This document shows, piece after piece, positions 1 through 9,232 of a DNA stretch of 64,000 nt; position 1 is the first letter of the stretch; every line of letters starts with the position of its first letter. The DNA is from Sphingomonas panacis (GTDB taxonomy: Bacteria; Pseudomonadota; Alphaproteobacteria; Sphingomonadales; Sphingomonadaceae), in contig NZ_CP014168.1 in NCBI RefSeq assembly GCF_001717955.1, positions 2,203,501 to 2,267,500 on the forward strand, read 5' to 3'. Made by a program: the position numbers and the translations under genes. Below the pieces are notes generated by a model, which searched no databases, was not told the DNA's origin, and saw nothing but the letters and a program-made list of their open reading frames with translations.

Positions 1-11
1 ACGCGGGGAAC

Positions 12-1397
12 ATGGGGGTGGATATGGCGCAGGACGCAATCGGAAGTCTGTCGAAGACGGTGACGGAAATCCTCTCGCCGCACGGGCCCGCGCTGCAATC
101 CGCGGCCAGCTATACCCCCGGCGATTTCAGCGTGCATTTCTTCCTGCAACTGACGGTTATCCTGCTGACCTGCCGCGTGGCGGGCTGGCTGGGGCAGAAG
201 CTGCTCGGACAGCCGCAGGTGGTCGGCGAGATGATCGCCGGCGTGATCCTCGGGCCGTCGCTGCTCGGACTGCTGTTTCCAAATCTCCAGCTCGCGCTGT
301 TCCCCAAGGAGACGCGCAACGTGCTGTATGCCGGCGCGCAGCTCGGCGTCGGTCTCTATATGTTTCTGGTCGGGCTGACGCTCCGGCTCGATCACGTCCA
401 GAGCAAGCTGCGCAGCGCGAGCATGGTCTCGGCGGCGGGCATCATCGTGCCGTTCCTGCTCGCCGCGCTGCTGGTGCCGTGGCTGACCGGGATCGACGGC
501 CTGTTCGCCGCCGGCATCAGCCGGGCCAACGCCACCTTGTTCCTCGGCGCGTGCATCGCGCTCACCGCGTTCCCGATGCTGGCGCGGATCATCAACGAGC
601 GCGGGCTGGCGGGGTCGTCGCTCGGCACGCTGTCGCTGACGGCGGGCGCTTTCGACGATGCCGCATCGTGGTGCGTGCTCGCGGTGGTGCTGGCGACCTT
701 CGGTGGCGGGCCGGGCGTGGCGTTGCTCGCGATCGGCGGCGCGGTGCTCTACGTCGCGTTCATGCTGCTGGTGGGTCGGCGGTTGTTGCTGCCGCTCGGA
801 GCCGCGGTCGAGGCGCGCGGCGAGATGAGCATGACGGTGCTCGCGATCACGCTGGCATTGTTCTGTACCTCCGCTTTTCTCATGGACGCGATCGGCATCC
901 ACGCGATCTTCGGCGGCTTCCTGCTCGGCGTGTGCATGCCGCGCGGGGCGTTCGTCGCGGAGCTGAAGCGCAAGGTCGAGCCGCTCGCGGTGGTGCTGCT
1001 ATTGCCGATGTTCTTCACCTATTCGGGGCTGAACACGCGGATGGACATGGTCAATTCGCCGCAATTGCTGTTGGTCGCGCTCGTTGTCCTCGCTGTGTCG
1101 GTGCTGGCGAAGTTCGGCGCGTGCTGGGCGGCGGCACGGCTCTCGGGCGAGGACAATCGCACCGCGCTCGGCATCGGCGCGTTGATGAACTCGCGCGGGC
1201 TGATGGAACTCATCATCATCAATATCGGGCTGCAAAAGGGCATCATCGGGCCGACGTTGTTCGCGATGCTGGTGCTGATGGCGATTATCACGACGATGAT
1301 GGCAGGTCCGCTGTTCGAAATCGTCTATGGTAATCGTGCACGTGCCGAAGGGGAGCTTGGTACGCTCGACAGCCAAATGGTGGCCAAGGCCGCCTGA
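12..1397 (+). CDS. Cation:proton antiporter, CPA2/KefB-like
   Basis: Predicted inner-membrane monovalent cation/H+ antiporter of 461 residues, of the Na+/H+ exchanger (CPA2) type. The sequence is almost wholly hydrophobic, with about 12 membrane segments. It has the family signature GEMIAGVILGPSLLG near residues 72-86 and an acidic pair in GAFDDAASW near residue 213, where the ion-binding aspartates of the family lie. There is no C-terminal TrkA-N/RCK domain, so it is not a full KefB/KefC. A second ATG at 24 is an alternative start. The porin gene follows after 13 bp, so the two may be cotranscribed. The upstream context is cut off by the window edge. The transported ion cannot be read from the sequence. 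Confidence 0.88.
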   Translation: MGVDMAQDAIGSLSKTVTEILSPHGPALQSAASYTPGDFSVHFFLQLTVILLTCRVAGWLGQKLLGQPQVVGEMIAGVILGPSLLGLLFPNLQLALFPKETRNVLYAGAQLGVGLYMFLVGLTLRLDHVQSKLRSASMVSAAGIIVPFLLAALLVPWLTGIDGLFAAGISRANATLFLGACIALTAFPMLARIINERGLAGSSLGTLSLTAGAFDDAASWCVLAVVLATFGGGPGVALLAIGGAVLYVAFMLLVGRRLLLPLGAAVEARGEMSMTVLAITLALFCTSAFLMDAIGIHAIFGGFLLGVCMPRGAFVAELKRKVEPLAVVLLLPMFFTYSGLNTRMDMVNSPQLLLVALVVLAVSVLAKFGACWAAARLSGEDNRTALGIGALMNSRGLMELIIINIGLQKGIIGPTLFAMLVLMAIITTMMAGPLFEIVYGNRARAEGELGTLDSQMVAKAA

Positions 1398-1410
1398 ACC
1401 GGGAGACTTC

Positions 1411-2631
1411 ATGAAAGACGTTGCTGCGGGCGCATTGGCGCTCGTGGCCTGCGTGGCGGGTGCGTCCGCCGCGCAGGCTCAGGAGATCGTGCTCAAGCCG
1501 CTGATCGATGCGCGGCTGCGCTACGAACATGTCGACCAGCAGGGCATCGCCGACACCGCCGATGCGGTGACGCTGCGCGTGCGCAGCGGCGTGCAGGCGA
1601 GCAGGGGGCCGTTCTCCGCACTGGTCGAATCCGAAAGCACGCTTGCGATCGGCCCGCAATATAACGACGGCTATAACGGCAAGCCGCTGCCGGTGGTGGG
1701 CGATGCGCAGAACATCGAACTCAACCGCGCGCAGCTCCGCTACGCCGATTACGGCGTCGCGCTCACCGCCGGGCGGCAATTGGTCACGCTCGGCGACCAG
1801 CGCTTCGTCGGATCGGCGAGCTGGCGGCAGAACCAGCGCACCTTCGATGCGGCGCGCGGGCAGTGGACGGTCCTGCCCGGCCTCAGCGTCGATGCGACCT
1901 ATGCCTGGTCCGAGCGCGATGTCACCGGCATCCAGGGCACCCCGGCGCGCCCGCAGGCGATCGGCGGCCATTTCTGGTTCGGCAATGTCGCTTATGCGAT
2001 GCCACTCGGCACGCTCACCGGTTTCGCCTATCTGATCGACGAGCGATCGAATGGCATCGCCGGCGCGCGGCTGTCGAGCCAGACCTATGGCGGGCGCTAT
2101 GCGGGCAATCGCAAGCTGGGCGGGGGCGGATGGACGCTCGGCTATATCGCCAGCGTCGCGCGCCAGAGCGACTATGCCCGCAACGCCAACCGCTATGCGG
2201 CGACCTATTGGCTCGGCGAGGCGACTCTGTCGCGCAAGGCGCTGAGCGGCACGGTCGGCTACGAGGTGCTCGGCGCCGCGCGGGGCGCCGCGCTGACCAG
2301 CGTGCAGACGCCGCTCGGGTCGATCTTCGGCTTTCAGGGCTGGGCCGACAAGTTCGCCACCACCCCGCCGGACGGCGTGCGCGACGGCTATGCGACGCTC
2401 GGCGCCACCTGGAAACATGCCGGGCTGGTCAGCAGCTACGGGATCGGCGCGACCGTCCACCGTTTCGACAGCGATCGCGCGGCGCGCCACTATGGCGACG
2501 AGATCGATGTGATCGCGCAAGCCAGGATCGCGCGCTATACCGTGGCCGCACGCTACGCGCATTACCGCGCCGACACGTTCGCGACCGATACCGACAAATT
2601 GTGGCTGTCGGTGGAATGGGTGTTCAACTGA
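1411..2631 (+). CDS. Outer-membrane beta-barrel porin, alginate-export-like
   Basis: Predicted outer-membrane channel of about 406 residues. It begins with a Sec signal peptide (MKDVAAGALALVACVAGASA, cleaved near AQA). The mature part is rich in alternating aromatic and small residues typical of beta strands (for example YGGRYAGNRKLGGGGWTLGY) and ends WVFN, an aromatic terminus usual for barrels. The fold resembles the alginate_exp/porin families, and the substrate is unknown. The start at 1411 is chosen because GGGAG lies 6 bp upstream and the signal peptide begins there; a longer frame reaches upstream to 1327 but has no supporting signal. It probably forms an operon with the antiporter ahead of it. 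Confidence 0.8.
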   Translation: MKDVAAGALALVACVAGASAAQAQEIVLKPLIDARLRYEHVDQQGIADTADAVTLRVRSGVQASRGPFSALVESESTLAIGPQYNDGYNGKPLPVVGDAQNIELNRAQLRYADYGVALTAGRQLVTLGDQRFVGSASWRQNQRTFDAARGQWTVLPGLSVDATYAWSERDVTGIQGTPARPQAIGGHFWFGNVAYAMPLGTLTGFAYLIDERSNGIAGARLSSQTYGGRYAGNRKLGGGGWTLGYIASVARQSDYARNANRYAATYWLGEATLSRKALSGTVGYEVLGAARGAALTSVQTPLGSIFGFQGWADKFATTPPDGVRDGYATLGATWKHAGLVSSYGIGATVHRFDSDRAARHYGDEIDVIAQARIARYTVAARYAHYRADTFATDTDKLWLSVEWVFN

Positions 2632-3167
2632 CGCGCAAGCAGAAGCTCAAGGTCTATCGCACCCCGATCGGGTTCCACGACGCCTATGTCGCCGCGCCGA
2701 GCCAGAAAGCGGCACTGGTGGCATGGGGCAGCGACCACGATCTGTTCGCGCGCGGCATCGCCGAGCTGGTCGGCGATCCCGAGCTGACTCGCGAGCCGCT
2801 CGCCAAGCCCGGCGAGGTGGTCCGCCGGTCGCGCGGCACCGCCGCCGAACAGATCGCCGCGCTTCCCGCCGACCGCCCGAAGCGCGCGCGCGAGGTGGCG
2901 GAGCCATCGCCGCCGCCCCCCGCACCGAAGCCCAAACCGAAGCCGAAGCCGGATCGCGCCCCGCTCGACGCGGCCCGCGCCGCGCTCGACGAGACTGCGG
3001 CCCGCCATCGCCGCGAGCGTGACGCGCTCGCCGAGCGTGAAGCCGCACTGGCGCGCGAGCGGCGCGACACCGAAAAGCGCCAGGCGGCCGAGGTCGCCAC
3101 GCTGCGCGCTGAAGCCGAGCAGGCGCAGGCGGCGTATGATGCGGCGATGCGGAAATGGCGCGGCTAG
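2616..3167 (+). CDS. Conserved hypothetical protein with proline/lysine linker and coiled coil
   Basis: A protein of 183 residues that overlaps the end of the porin gene by 16 bp, which suggests translational coupling. The N-terminal 70 residues form a compact conserved block (KVYRTPIGFHDAYVAAPSQ near residues 12-30, then SDHDLFARG). Next come a Pro/Lys-rich linker (PPPPAPKPKPKPKP) and a charged Ala/Arg/Glu coiled coil to the end. The linker and helix give it a TolA-like composition, and such proteins in sphingomonads are often labelled envelope-biogenesis or TolA-like. There is no signal peptide or membrane segment, so a TolA role is not supported. The function is unknown. Confidence 0.65.
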   Translation: MGVQLTRKQKLKVYRTPIGFHDAYVAAPSQKAALVAWGSDHDLFARGIAELVGDPELTREPLAKPGEVVRRSRGTAAEQIAALPADRPKRAREVAEPSPPPPAPKPKPKPKPDRAPLDAARAALDETAARHRRERDALAEREAALARERRDTEKRQAAEVATLRAEAEQAQAAYDAAMRKWRG

Positions 3168-3194
3168 GCCCGCCGATTTCCGGCAAGGTCTGAA

Positions 3195-4214
3195 TCACTC
3201 GCACAGCTCGACGACGTTCAATCCCGTGGCGCCGATCGCCACTGTTCCGGCCCGAACGCCGGCGGCGACCCGCATCCCCGCAGCCTGTCCGGCCGCCCAG
3301 CGCTGCTCGATCGTCGACCCGGAGAAATCGAGCGCCTTGCCCGCCACTTCGTCTTGCTGCTCCGTATAGGCGACCCTGACCAACGACATCCGCGTGTCGC
3401 TGCGCGCGGCATATGCGGCCTGCCACCGCGCGATCGTGCGGCGGGATTGCGCCGCGAAGATCAGATCCTGCATACGGCTGGCGGCGTCGCCGAGCGTCGT
3501 CGGCAGCGGGCCGCACAACGGCAGAAGATCGACCGCGATGCACAAGGTCGGCCGCGCGGGCGGATCGGCCATAACCGGATCGAGCGGGAGGTTCGCCGAC
3601 AGCCCGCCATCGACAATCCACCGGCCCTCGATCTCGACCGGGGGGAACACCACCGGCAGCGCGGCGCTGGCGCGGACGTGATCCGGCGCGATTCGCTGGT
3701 GCCGGCTGTCGAACACGACATCTGCGCCGCTTTCGAGATCGACCGCGGTGGCGGTGAAGCGGCATGGGCCGGCATTGAGCCGATCGAAGTCGATCAGCCG
3801 CGCCAGCGTGGCGCCAAGCTGGTTGGTCTCGAAGAGCGACGGCTGGGTGTCGGGCCACGCGGTCAGCGAGGAGAGCAGCGGCCCGAAGATGCCCGAGCGC
3901 CCCGCCGCCGCGGTCCAGGCGACCGCACTTGTCCGCCGCGCGGTCTCGACCGCGGACGGTAGCCACGGCGCCATCGACGCCAGCATGTTCGGACGCCAGA
4001 ACGCGCGCAGCGTATCGAGCCTGCGCTCGGGCGCCGATCCGACGATCAGCGCGCCGTTGATCGCGCCGATCGACGCGCCGACCACCCAATCGGGCTGGAG
4101 GCCATGCGTATGCAGCGCCTCGTAGACACCCGCCTCGAACGCGCCGAGCGCATTGCCGCCGCTCAGCACCAGCACGACCTCGAAGTCGCGTTCCACGGCC
4201 GTATCGCCCGTCAT
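3195..4214 (-). CDS. Patatin-like phospholipase
   Basis: A serine lipid acyl hydrolase of the patatin family, 339 residues. The oxyanion-hole glycine stretch GGNALGAFEAG lies at residues 19-29, the nucleophile elbow GASIG is centred on Ser48, and the catalytic Asp is in VDGGLSANLP near residue 200. These are the Ser-Asp dyad elements of the family, all in the expected order. There is no signal peptide, so it is probably cytoplasmic or membrane-associated. Its ATG overlaps the stop of the upstream SDR gene by 4 bp (ATGA), which indicates a two-gene operon in lipid metabolism. The lipid substrate cannot be deduced. Confidence 0.88.
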   Translation of the reverse strand: MTGDTAVERDFEVVLVLSGGNALGAFEAGVYEALHTHGLQPDWVVGASIGAINGALIVGSAPERRLDTLRAFWRPNMLASMAPWLPSAVETARRTSAVAWTAAAGRSGIFGPLLSSLTAWPDTQPSLFETNQLGATLARLIDFDRLNAGPCRFTATAVDLESGADVVFDSRHQRIAPDHVRASAALPVVFPPVEIEGRWIVDGGLSANLPLDPVMADPPARPTLCIAVDLLPLCGPLPTTLGDAASRMQDLIFAAQSRRTIARWQAAYAARSDTRMSLVRVAYTEQQDEVAGKALDFSGSTIEQRWAAGQAAGMRVAAGVRAGTVAIGATGLNVVELCE

Positions 4215-5230
4215 CGCCGTGCCCGCAGCATACGCGCGGCGACGGCAAGCGCCGCCCCGCCGCCCAACATTCCGACCACGAGCATCGGCGACCCCGCTTT
4301 CTGGATCTGGAGCGCAACGCTGGACGAGCGCGCGCGGACGGTCTGGCTCCCGCGCAGCGCATCGGCGCGGGGATGATAGAGGTTGTCCCGCCGCGCCGGG
4401 TCTCCCGCATCACCCGGCTTTTGTTGCAGTCTCGTACCGGCCACGTCCATGATCGCATCGGTCAGGCGTGGCGCCGCCCGCGCGAGCAGGGAGGAGAGCA
4501 GCCCGCCACCGCCGGCATAGAGCGTCCGGCGGGGGTGCGCGCAGGCGAACAATATCGCGTCGGCGACCACCTCCGGCGCGTAGAGCGGCGGCGGCAGGCT
4601 TGGCGCGGCGTTCATGAAGTTGCGGGCGTGTTCGGGAAAGGGGGTGTCGATCGCGCCGGGCTTGATCAGAGTCACCGAGATGCCGGCGCCCTCTTGCTCC
4701 AGTTCCATGCGCAGCGTGTCGGTCAGCGCCTGAACGGCGTGCTTGGTGGCGCAATATGGCCCCTGCTGCACGATCGCCCGGTCGCTGAGGATCGAGCCGA
4801 CGTTGATGATGGCACCACCACCGCGTGTCCGCAAATGGCGCGCGGCGACCAGCGAGCCGTGGAGCACGCCGAAATAATTGACGTCGAACACGCGACGGTG
4901 ATCCTCGACCGGCACCTGTTCGACCGTCCCGTAGGTTCCCGCGCCGGCGTTGTTGACCCAGGTGTCGAACCCGCCGAACGCCGCGACGGCAACCGGGACG
5001 ATCGCTTCGACCGCCGCCAGATCGCTCACGTCGGCGACGCAGATCGCGATGCGCGCGCCCTTGGCGGAAAGCCGTTCGCGAAGCGCCTCCAGAGCGGCCT
5101 GATTGCGCGCCACCGCGACCACCGCCGCCCCGCGCGCGGTCGCCGCTTCGGCCGTCGCCAGCCCGTTGCCGCTGGTCGCGCCCGTTACGACGAGCACCTG
5201 TTCGCGAAGCGGCTTGAGTTTGATCGCCAT
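4211..5230 (-). CDS. SDR-family oxidoreductase with C-terminal membrane anchor
   Basis: A short-chain dehydrogenase/reductase of 339 residues. The NAD(P)-binding motif TGATSGNGLATA is near residue 17, the NNAG motif near residue 90, and the catalytic Tyr/Lys pair is in YCATKHAVQ near residue 160. The first 250 residues are a classical SDR domain. A C-terminal extension of about 80 residues ends in a hydrophobic segment (MLVVGMLGGGAALAVAA), so the enzyme is likely tethered to the membrane. It is followed, with a 4-bp overlap, by a patatin-like phospholipase, which supports a role on lipids or other hydrophobic carbonyls. The substrate is unknown. Confidence 0.88.
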   Translation of the reverse strand: MAIKLKPLREQVLVVTGATSGNGLATAEAATARGAAVVAVARNQAALEALRERLSAKGARIAICVADVSDLAAVEAIVPVAVAAFGGFDTWVNNAGAGTYGTVEQVPVEDHRRVFDVNYFGVLHGSLVAARHLRTRGGGAIINVGSILSDRAIVQQGPYCATKHAVQALTDTLRMELEQEGAGISVTLIKPGAIDTPFPEHARNFMNAAPSLPPPLYAPEVVADAILFACAHPRRTLYAGGGGLLSSLLARAAPRLTDAIMDVAGTRLQQKPGDAGDPARRDNLYHPRADALRGSQTVRARSSSVALQIQKAGSPMLVVGMLGGGAALAVAARMLRARR

Positions 5231-5419
5231 GCAATATCCTTAGCCGTGTTGTGCGAGATTTCGGCCGGTGCGGGCGGGCGCTTTGCGCTCCGTCGGCAAG
5301 TACGGCGGTCAGCCCAACGATCAACGGGGCGGAAAAGGCGCATGATCCTTTTGTGCGATTCGCCCGGGTCCGATCCGCGCGACCGCTCGTTGGAGTCATG
5401 ACAGATGTGGGAGCGTGAT

Positions 5420-5632
5420 ATGTCGGACAATCGAGCAAACGCGAACGAGGGTGCGGATCTCTCCAGCGACATCGACAAGCAGAACCCGGGCGAAACGACG
5501 ACGAGCGACCTCACGGGCGGGCATGACGATCGCTCCGACGGGGAACCGACCGAGGCCGAGGAAGCCGAGGAGATGGAGAAAGTGCAGAAGGACGCCGCCG
5601 AAGAACGCGAGGAAAACGGCGGCTACCAATAA
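5420..5632 (+). CDS. Small acidic hypothetical protein
   Basis: A protein of 70 residues, strongly acidic and low in complexity (EAEEAEEMEKVQKDAAEERE near the C-terminus), with no hydrophobic segment. The ATG at 5420 is preferred over the one at 5405 because GGGAG lies about 7 bp before it. It is divergent from the SDR/patatin operon and convergent with htpG. Similar small, disordered acidic proteins are common in sphingomonads and have no assigned role. It is a likely real gene because of its position and ribosome-binding site, but the evidence is limited. Confidence 0.5.
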   Translation: MSDNRANANEGADLSSDIDKQNPGETTTSDLTGGHDDRSDGEPTEAEEAEEMEKVQKDAAEEREENGGYQ

Positions 5633-5647
5633 GCATTGGAAACGGGC

Positions 5648-5684
5648 ACCGGCAGGCGAGGATCAGGTCGATCTCGCCGCCGGT
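5648..5684. terminator. Hairpin between convergent genes, likely bidirectional terminator
   Basis: Outer arms ACCGGC (5648-5653) and GCCGGT (5679-5684) enclose inner arms GGCGAGGATC and GATCTCGCC with a 5-base loop. The hairpin lies between the small acidic gene on the plus strand and the end of htpG on the minus strand. There is no long T-run, so termination strength is uncertain. Confidence 0.5.
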
Positions 5685-5700
5685 CCCATAAAAGCGAAGA

Positions 5701-7584
5701 TCAGTTGATCCCGCGTTGCAACACCCGCATCAGCCGCGCCGAAAACGCGCGCGGATCGACCGGGAGTTCACCATCGGCGATGCGCGCCTCGTCGAACAGC
5801 AGATGCGCGGCATCGGCGCGAACCTCCGCATCCCCGGTCTCGGCGCTCAGCCGCTCGACGAGGGCGTGGCGCGGATTGATCTCCAGCACCGGCTTCGCCG
5901 CCGCGTCGAGCCGGCCAGCACCCGCCAGCAGCTTTTCGAGCTGGCGGTCCATGCCGTGCTCGGGTGCGACGAGGCAGACCGCGCTTTCGGTGAGGCGATC
6001 GGACGCCCGCACGTCGGCGACGGCATCGCCCAGCGTCTCCTTCACGAAGGCGATGAAAGTGTTGACCGCGTCGGAGGCGGCAGCGGCCGGCTGTTCGCCA
6101 TCCGCGAGCGGGATCAGGCTGAGATCGGCCAAGCCTTGCGTGACCGACTTGAACGGCTTGCCCTCATAATCCACGCCCGACGTGACCCAGAAGCTGTCGA
6201 CCTGATCGGCGAGCAGCAGCACCTCGATCCCGCGCGCGCGGAAGCCTTCGAGCTGCGGCGAGGTGGCGAGACGGTCGAGATCGGTGCCGGTCGCGTAATA
6301 GATCGCGGTCTGATTGTCCTTGAGATCCGCGACATAGTCCTTGAGCGAACGCCATGCGCCGCCCGACGCGGTGGACTTGAAGCGGGCGAGGCCGAGCAAC
6401 GTCTCGCGCCGCGCGAAATCCTCGTAGAGACCTTCCTTCAGGACCGGGCCGAAATTGTCCCAGATCTTGAGGTAACGCTCGGTGTCGCTCGTCGCGAGCT
6501 TGTCGAGCTCGGACAGGATGCGGTTCGAAACGGCTTTCTGGATCGCGGCGAGGACCGGGCTCTCCTGGATCATCTCGCGCGAGACGTTGAGCGGCAGATC
6601 GTTCGAATCGACCAGCCCGCGCACGAACCGCAGGTAGCGCGGCAGGATCTGCGCCTCGTCGGTGATGAACACGCGGCGCACGTACAGCTTCATGCGGCCG
6701 GCGCGGTCGGGATCGAACAGGTCGAACGGCTTGGTCTCGGGCACGAACGCGAGCACGGTATATTCGTGCAGGCCCTCGGCGCGGTAGTGGAGCGTCAGCG
6801 CCGGCTCGTCGAACTGCCCGGCGGCGCTGCGGTAGAAGTCCTTATACTCCTCCGCCGTGATCTCGGACTTGGGCTTTGTCCACAACGCCGCGCCGTCGGC
6901 GATCTGCTTCGGCTCGGCGTCGGGCGTGTCCTTGAGGAAGATCGGCACCGGCACATGGCCAGACTGGGTCTTGATGGTGCGTTCGACCGTGTAGCTCTCG
7001 GTATAGCTTGTCGCATCCTCCTTCAGATGCAGCAGCACACGGGTGCCGCGCGCGGGCGCATCGGCGATATCGACCGGCTGGATCGTATAGGTGCCAAGAC
7101 CGTCCGACGCCCAGGATGCGGCGGTATCAGTGCCGGCGCGGCGTGAGATCACCTCGACCCGGTCGGCGACCATGAACGCCGAATAGAAGCCGACGCCGAA
7201 CTGGCCGATGAGATGGCTGTCTCCAGAGTCCTTGGCGCCGGCGATCTTGTCCATGAACGCCTTGGTGCCCGAGCGCGCGATCGTGCCCAGCGCGTCGGCC
7301 AGCTCGTCCTCGCTCATGCCGATGCCATTGTCCTCGATCGTCAGCCGGCGGGCCTCGGCGTCGAGCGTCACGGTGATGCGCGGCTGACCGTCGTCGCCGA
7401 GCAGCGTGGCGTCGCTCAGCCCCTCATAGCGGAGCTTCTCGCACGCATCGGCCGCGTTCGAGATCAGTTCGCGCAGGAAGACGTCTTTGTCCGAATAGAC
7501 CGAATGCACCATCAGGTGCAGCAATTTGGCGACATCGGCTTCGAAGGAACGGGTTTCTGGCGCGGCTTCGGTCGTCGTTGTCAT
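5701..7584 (-). CDS. htpG: Molecular chaperone HtpG (Hsp90)
   Basis: The cytosolic Hsp90-family ATP-dependent chaperone, about 627 residues, full length for the family. The N-terminal GHKL ATPase shows RELISNAADACEKLRY near residue 40, DNGIGM near residue 90 and GQFGVGFYSAF near residue 125. The middle domain has the conserved NVSREMIQES. The C-terminal dimerisation part is present. The start is set at 7584 because GGA lies about 10 bp upstream and MTTTTEAAPETRSFEAD matches the usual beginning; an in-frame TTG at 7596 is less likely. The gene is divergent from the SirB1-like gene, and the roughly 150 bp between them should hold both promoters. Confidence 0.97.
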   Translation of the reverse strand: MTTTTEAAPETRSFEADVAKLLHLMVHSVYSDKDVFLRELISNAADACEKLRYEGLSDATLLGDDGQPRITVTLDAEARRLTIEDNGIGMSEDELADALGTIARSGTKAFMDKIAGAKDSGDSHLIGQFGVGFYSAFMVADRVEVISRRAGTDTAASWASDGLGTYTIQPVDIADAPARGTRVLLHLKEDATSYTESYTVERTIKTQSGHVPVPIFLKDTPDAEPKQIADGAALWTKPKSEITAEEYKDFYRSAAGQFDEPALTLHYRAEGLHEYTVLAFVPETKPFDLFDPDRAGRMKLYVRRVFITDEAQILPRYLRFVRGLVDSNDLPLNVSREMIQESPVLAAIQKAVSNRILSELDKLATSDTERYLKIWDNFGPVLKEGLYEDFARRETLLGLARFKSTASGGAWRSLKDYVADLKDNQTAIYYATGTDLDRLATSPQLEGFRARGIEVLLLADQVDSFWVTSGVDYEGKPFKSVTQGLADLSLIPLADGEQPAAAASDAVNTFIAFVKETLGDAVADVRASDRLTESAVCLVAPEHGMDRQLEKLLAGAGRLDAAAKPVLEINPRHALVERLSAETGDAEVRADAAHLLFDEARIADGELPVDPRAFSARLMRVLQRGIN

Positions 7585-7733
7585 GCTGTTTTCCAATGAT
7601 CTCCAAGGTGAGCGTGCGCAGCAGATGGCCGATCACTACCGGGCTTTCAAGATCACCGGGCGTTATCGTCGGCATGACCGTTTTCAAACCCGCCGTGCAC
7701 CGGCTTGGCGCGGCCCGGATGCGCCCCCATGTA

Positions 7734-8543
7734 ATGCCTATGCTTGAAGATGTGATCCGCCTGGGCCTCGTCGATGATGACGAGATCGTGCTCGACGAAG
7801 CCGCGCTGTCGCTGGCGCGCCTGGACCAGCCGAACGTAGACCTAGACCCGTACCACGACCTTCTTGATGCGGTGGCGACCCGGCTCGAAGCGATCGGGAA
7901 GGATGCCGCCACCGCGCGCGAGCGTGCCGAGGCGCTGTCGTCGGTGCTCGGCGACGCCTTCGGCTTCGAAGGCGACGAGGCGACCTATGACGATCCGGCC
8001 AATGCCGATCTGATCCGGGTGATCGACCGGCGTCGCGGCCTGCCGGTGAGCCGGTCGATCCTCTACGTGTCCGCCGCGCGGCGGGTCGGCTGGGCGGCGA
8101 ACGTGCTCGACGTGCCGGGCCATGTCCTCGTGCTGGTGGGGGAAGAGGTCGCGCCGGTGATCGTCGATCCGTTTTGTGGCGGCATTCCGGTCGAGCCGGC
8201 GCAGCTCGGTGCGCTGCTGATGGCCGCGCAGAGCGGCTCGGCCCCTGCCGTCCGGCACGTCGCGGCGATGCCCAACCGCGCTGTTCTGGTCAGGCTTTTG
8301 CTCAATCAGGCGACGCGCGCGGAGCAGGCGGGGAAGGGGCGTCGTGCGCTCGAACTCTATACGCGAATGACGGTGATGGCGCCGGATTATGGGCCGGCGT
8401 GGTGGGAACGCGCGCGGCTCGAAGGCATCGACGGTGATGTGGCCGCGGCGCGGGCCAGTTTGACCGCGCTGCTCGAAGTCAGTCGCGAACCCGAACTGCG
8501 CAATCGGGTCACGGAGACGCTCGCCGCGCTGGTCGCGCCCTGA
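7734..8543 (+). CDS. SirB1-like transglutaminase-fold/TPR protein
   Basis: About 269 residues. The central part matches the SirB1 transglutaminase-like domain: a GDAFGFEGDEATYDDPANAD stretch near residue 80, then RRGLPVSRSILYVSAARRVG and NVLDVPGHVLVLV. The C-terminal 80 residues form TPR-like helices (NQATRAEQAGKGRRALELYT). In many bacteria this protein is encoded near genes for peptide release or heat shock, and its activity is not established. The canonical Cys of a transglutaminase is not evident in the expected place, so catalysis is doubtful. The ATG at 7734 or 7740 is preferred over the longer frame starting at 7578, which overlaps the start of htpG. Confidence 0.75.
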   Translation: MPMLEDVIRLGLVDDDEIVLDEAALSLARLDQPNVDLDPYHDLLDAVATRLEAIGKDAATARERAEALSSVLGDAFGFEGDEATYDDPANADLIRVIDRRRGLPVSRSILYVSAARRVGWAANVLDVPGHVLVLVGEEVAPVIVDPFCGGIPVEPAQLGALLMAAQSGSAPAVRHVAAMPNRAVLVRLLLNQATRAEQAGKGRRALELYTRMTVMAPDYGPAWWERARLEGIDGDVAAARASLTALLEVSREPELRNRVTETLAALVAP

Positions 8544-8555
8544 CGCTGTGAGCCG

Positions 8556-9149
8556 TTACCGTCCGGCGGCGCGGCGCGTCGGCCCTGTCACGGGCATTCC
8601 GGCCGCTTCGAATTGCCGGCGTAGCCTGTCCAGCACCGGCTGGCTCACGGGGGCAAGCTCTGGGGTCGGCTTGCCCTTGAGCAAGCGCCGCCGCTCGGCT
8701 TCGGAGGGTTCGATCCGGCGCACGCGCACCGCCGCCTGGCCGACCGCGCGAATGCCCAGCCGCTCGGCCGCGCCGCGCGACAGGTCGATGATCCGCGGCC
8801 CGGGAATGAACGGACCACGATCATTGATCCGCACCACGATCCGCCGCCCGGTCGCAAGCGCGGTCACCTCGACATAGGTCGGCAGCGGCAATGTGGTATG
8901 GGCGGCGGTGATCCAGTCGGGGCGGAAACGCTCGCCATTGGCCGTCCGGTTGCCCGATTCGCTACCATACCAACTCGCATAGCCGAGCATGTCATAGGTC
9001 GGGTCGGCGGCCGGAACGAAGGTCGCGCCGCGCACGACATAGGGCTTGCCGATCCTGACCGGAACGTCGCTCGGGGTACGGAACGTGCCGCCGGCACAGG
9101 CCGACAGCGCGAGCGCGCTGGCGAGACATGGTAAAGCAAGGCGAGACAT
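8556..9149 (-). CDS. rlpA: RlpA-like septal-ring lipoprotein
   Basis: A lipoprotein of 197 residues. The signal peptide ends in the lipobox LSAC near residue 18, so it is probably lipid-anchored in the outer membrane. The double-psi beta-barrel domain is clear: LGYASWYGSESGNRTANGE (about residues 55-73), where the family has GxASWYG followed by TANGE, then VRINDRGPF and IIDLSRGAAERLG. RlpA proteins bind or cleave peptidoglycan lacking stem peptides at the division septum. The SPOR domain found in longer RlpA proteins is absent here. It lies convergent with the SirB1-like gene, 12 bp away. Confidence 0.88.
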   Translation of the reverse strand: MSRLALPCLASALALSACAGGTFRTPSDVPVRIGKPYVVRGATFVPAADPTYDMLGYASWYGSESGNRTANGERFRPDWITAAHTTLPLPTYVEVTALATGRRIVVRINDRGPFIPGPRIIDLSRGAAERLGIRAVGQAAVRVRRIEPSEAERRRLLKGKPTPELAPVSQPVLDRLRRQFEAAGMPVTGPTRRAAGR

Positions 9150-9232
9150 CGGACGCTTGTAGGACAGCCTCGCGCCCGCGGAAAGCGGTCACACCTCGCT
9201 CGCACGGCCACCCGGCGCGTGCGCGGGGCCGA

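Noticed and set aside
1327..1410. Longer N-terminus for the porin gene
   Set aside because: It overlaps the antiporter gene, lacks a ribosome-binding site and would bury the signal peptide.
5716..7146. Plus-strand open frame (476 codons) opposite htpG
   Set aside because: htpG is unmistakable on the other strand, and this frame has no recognisable domain.
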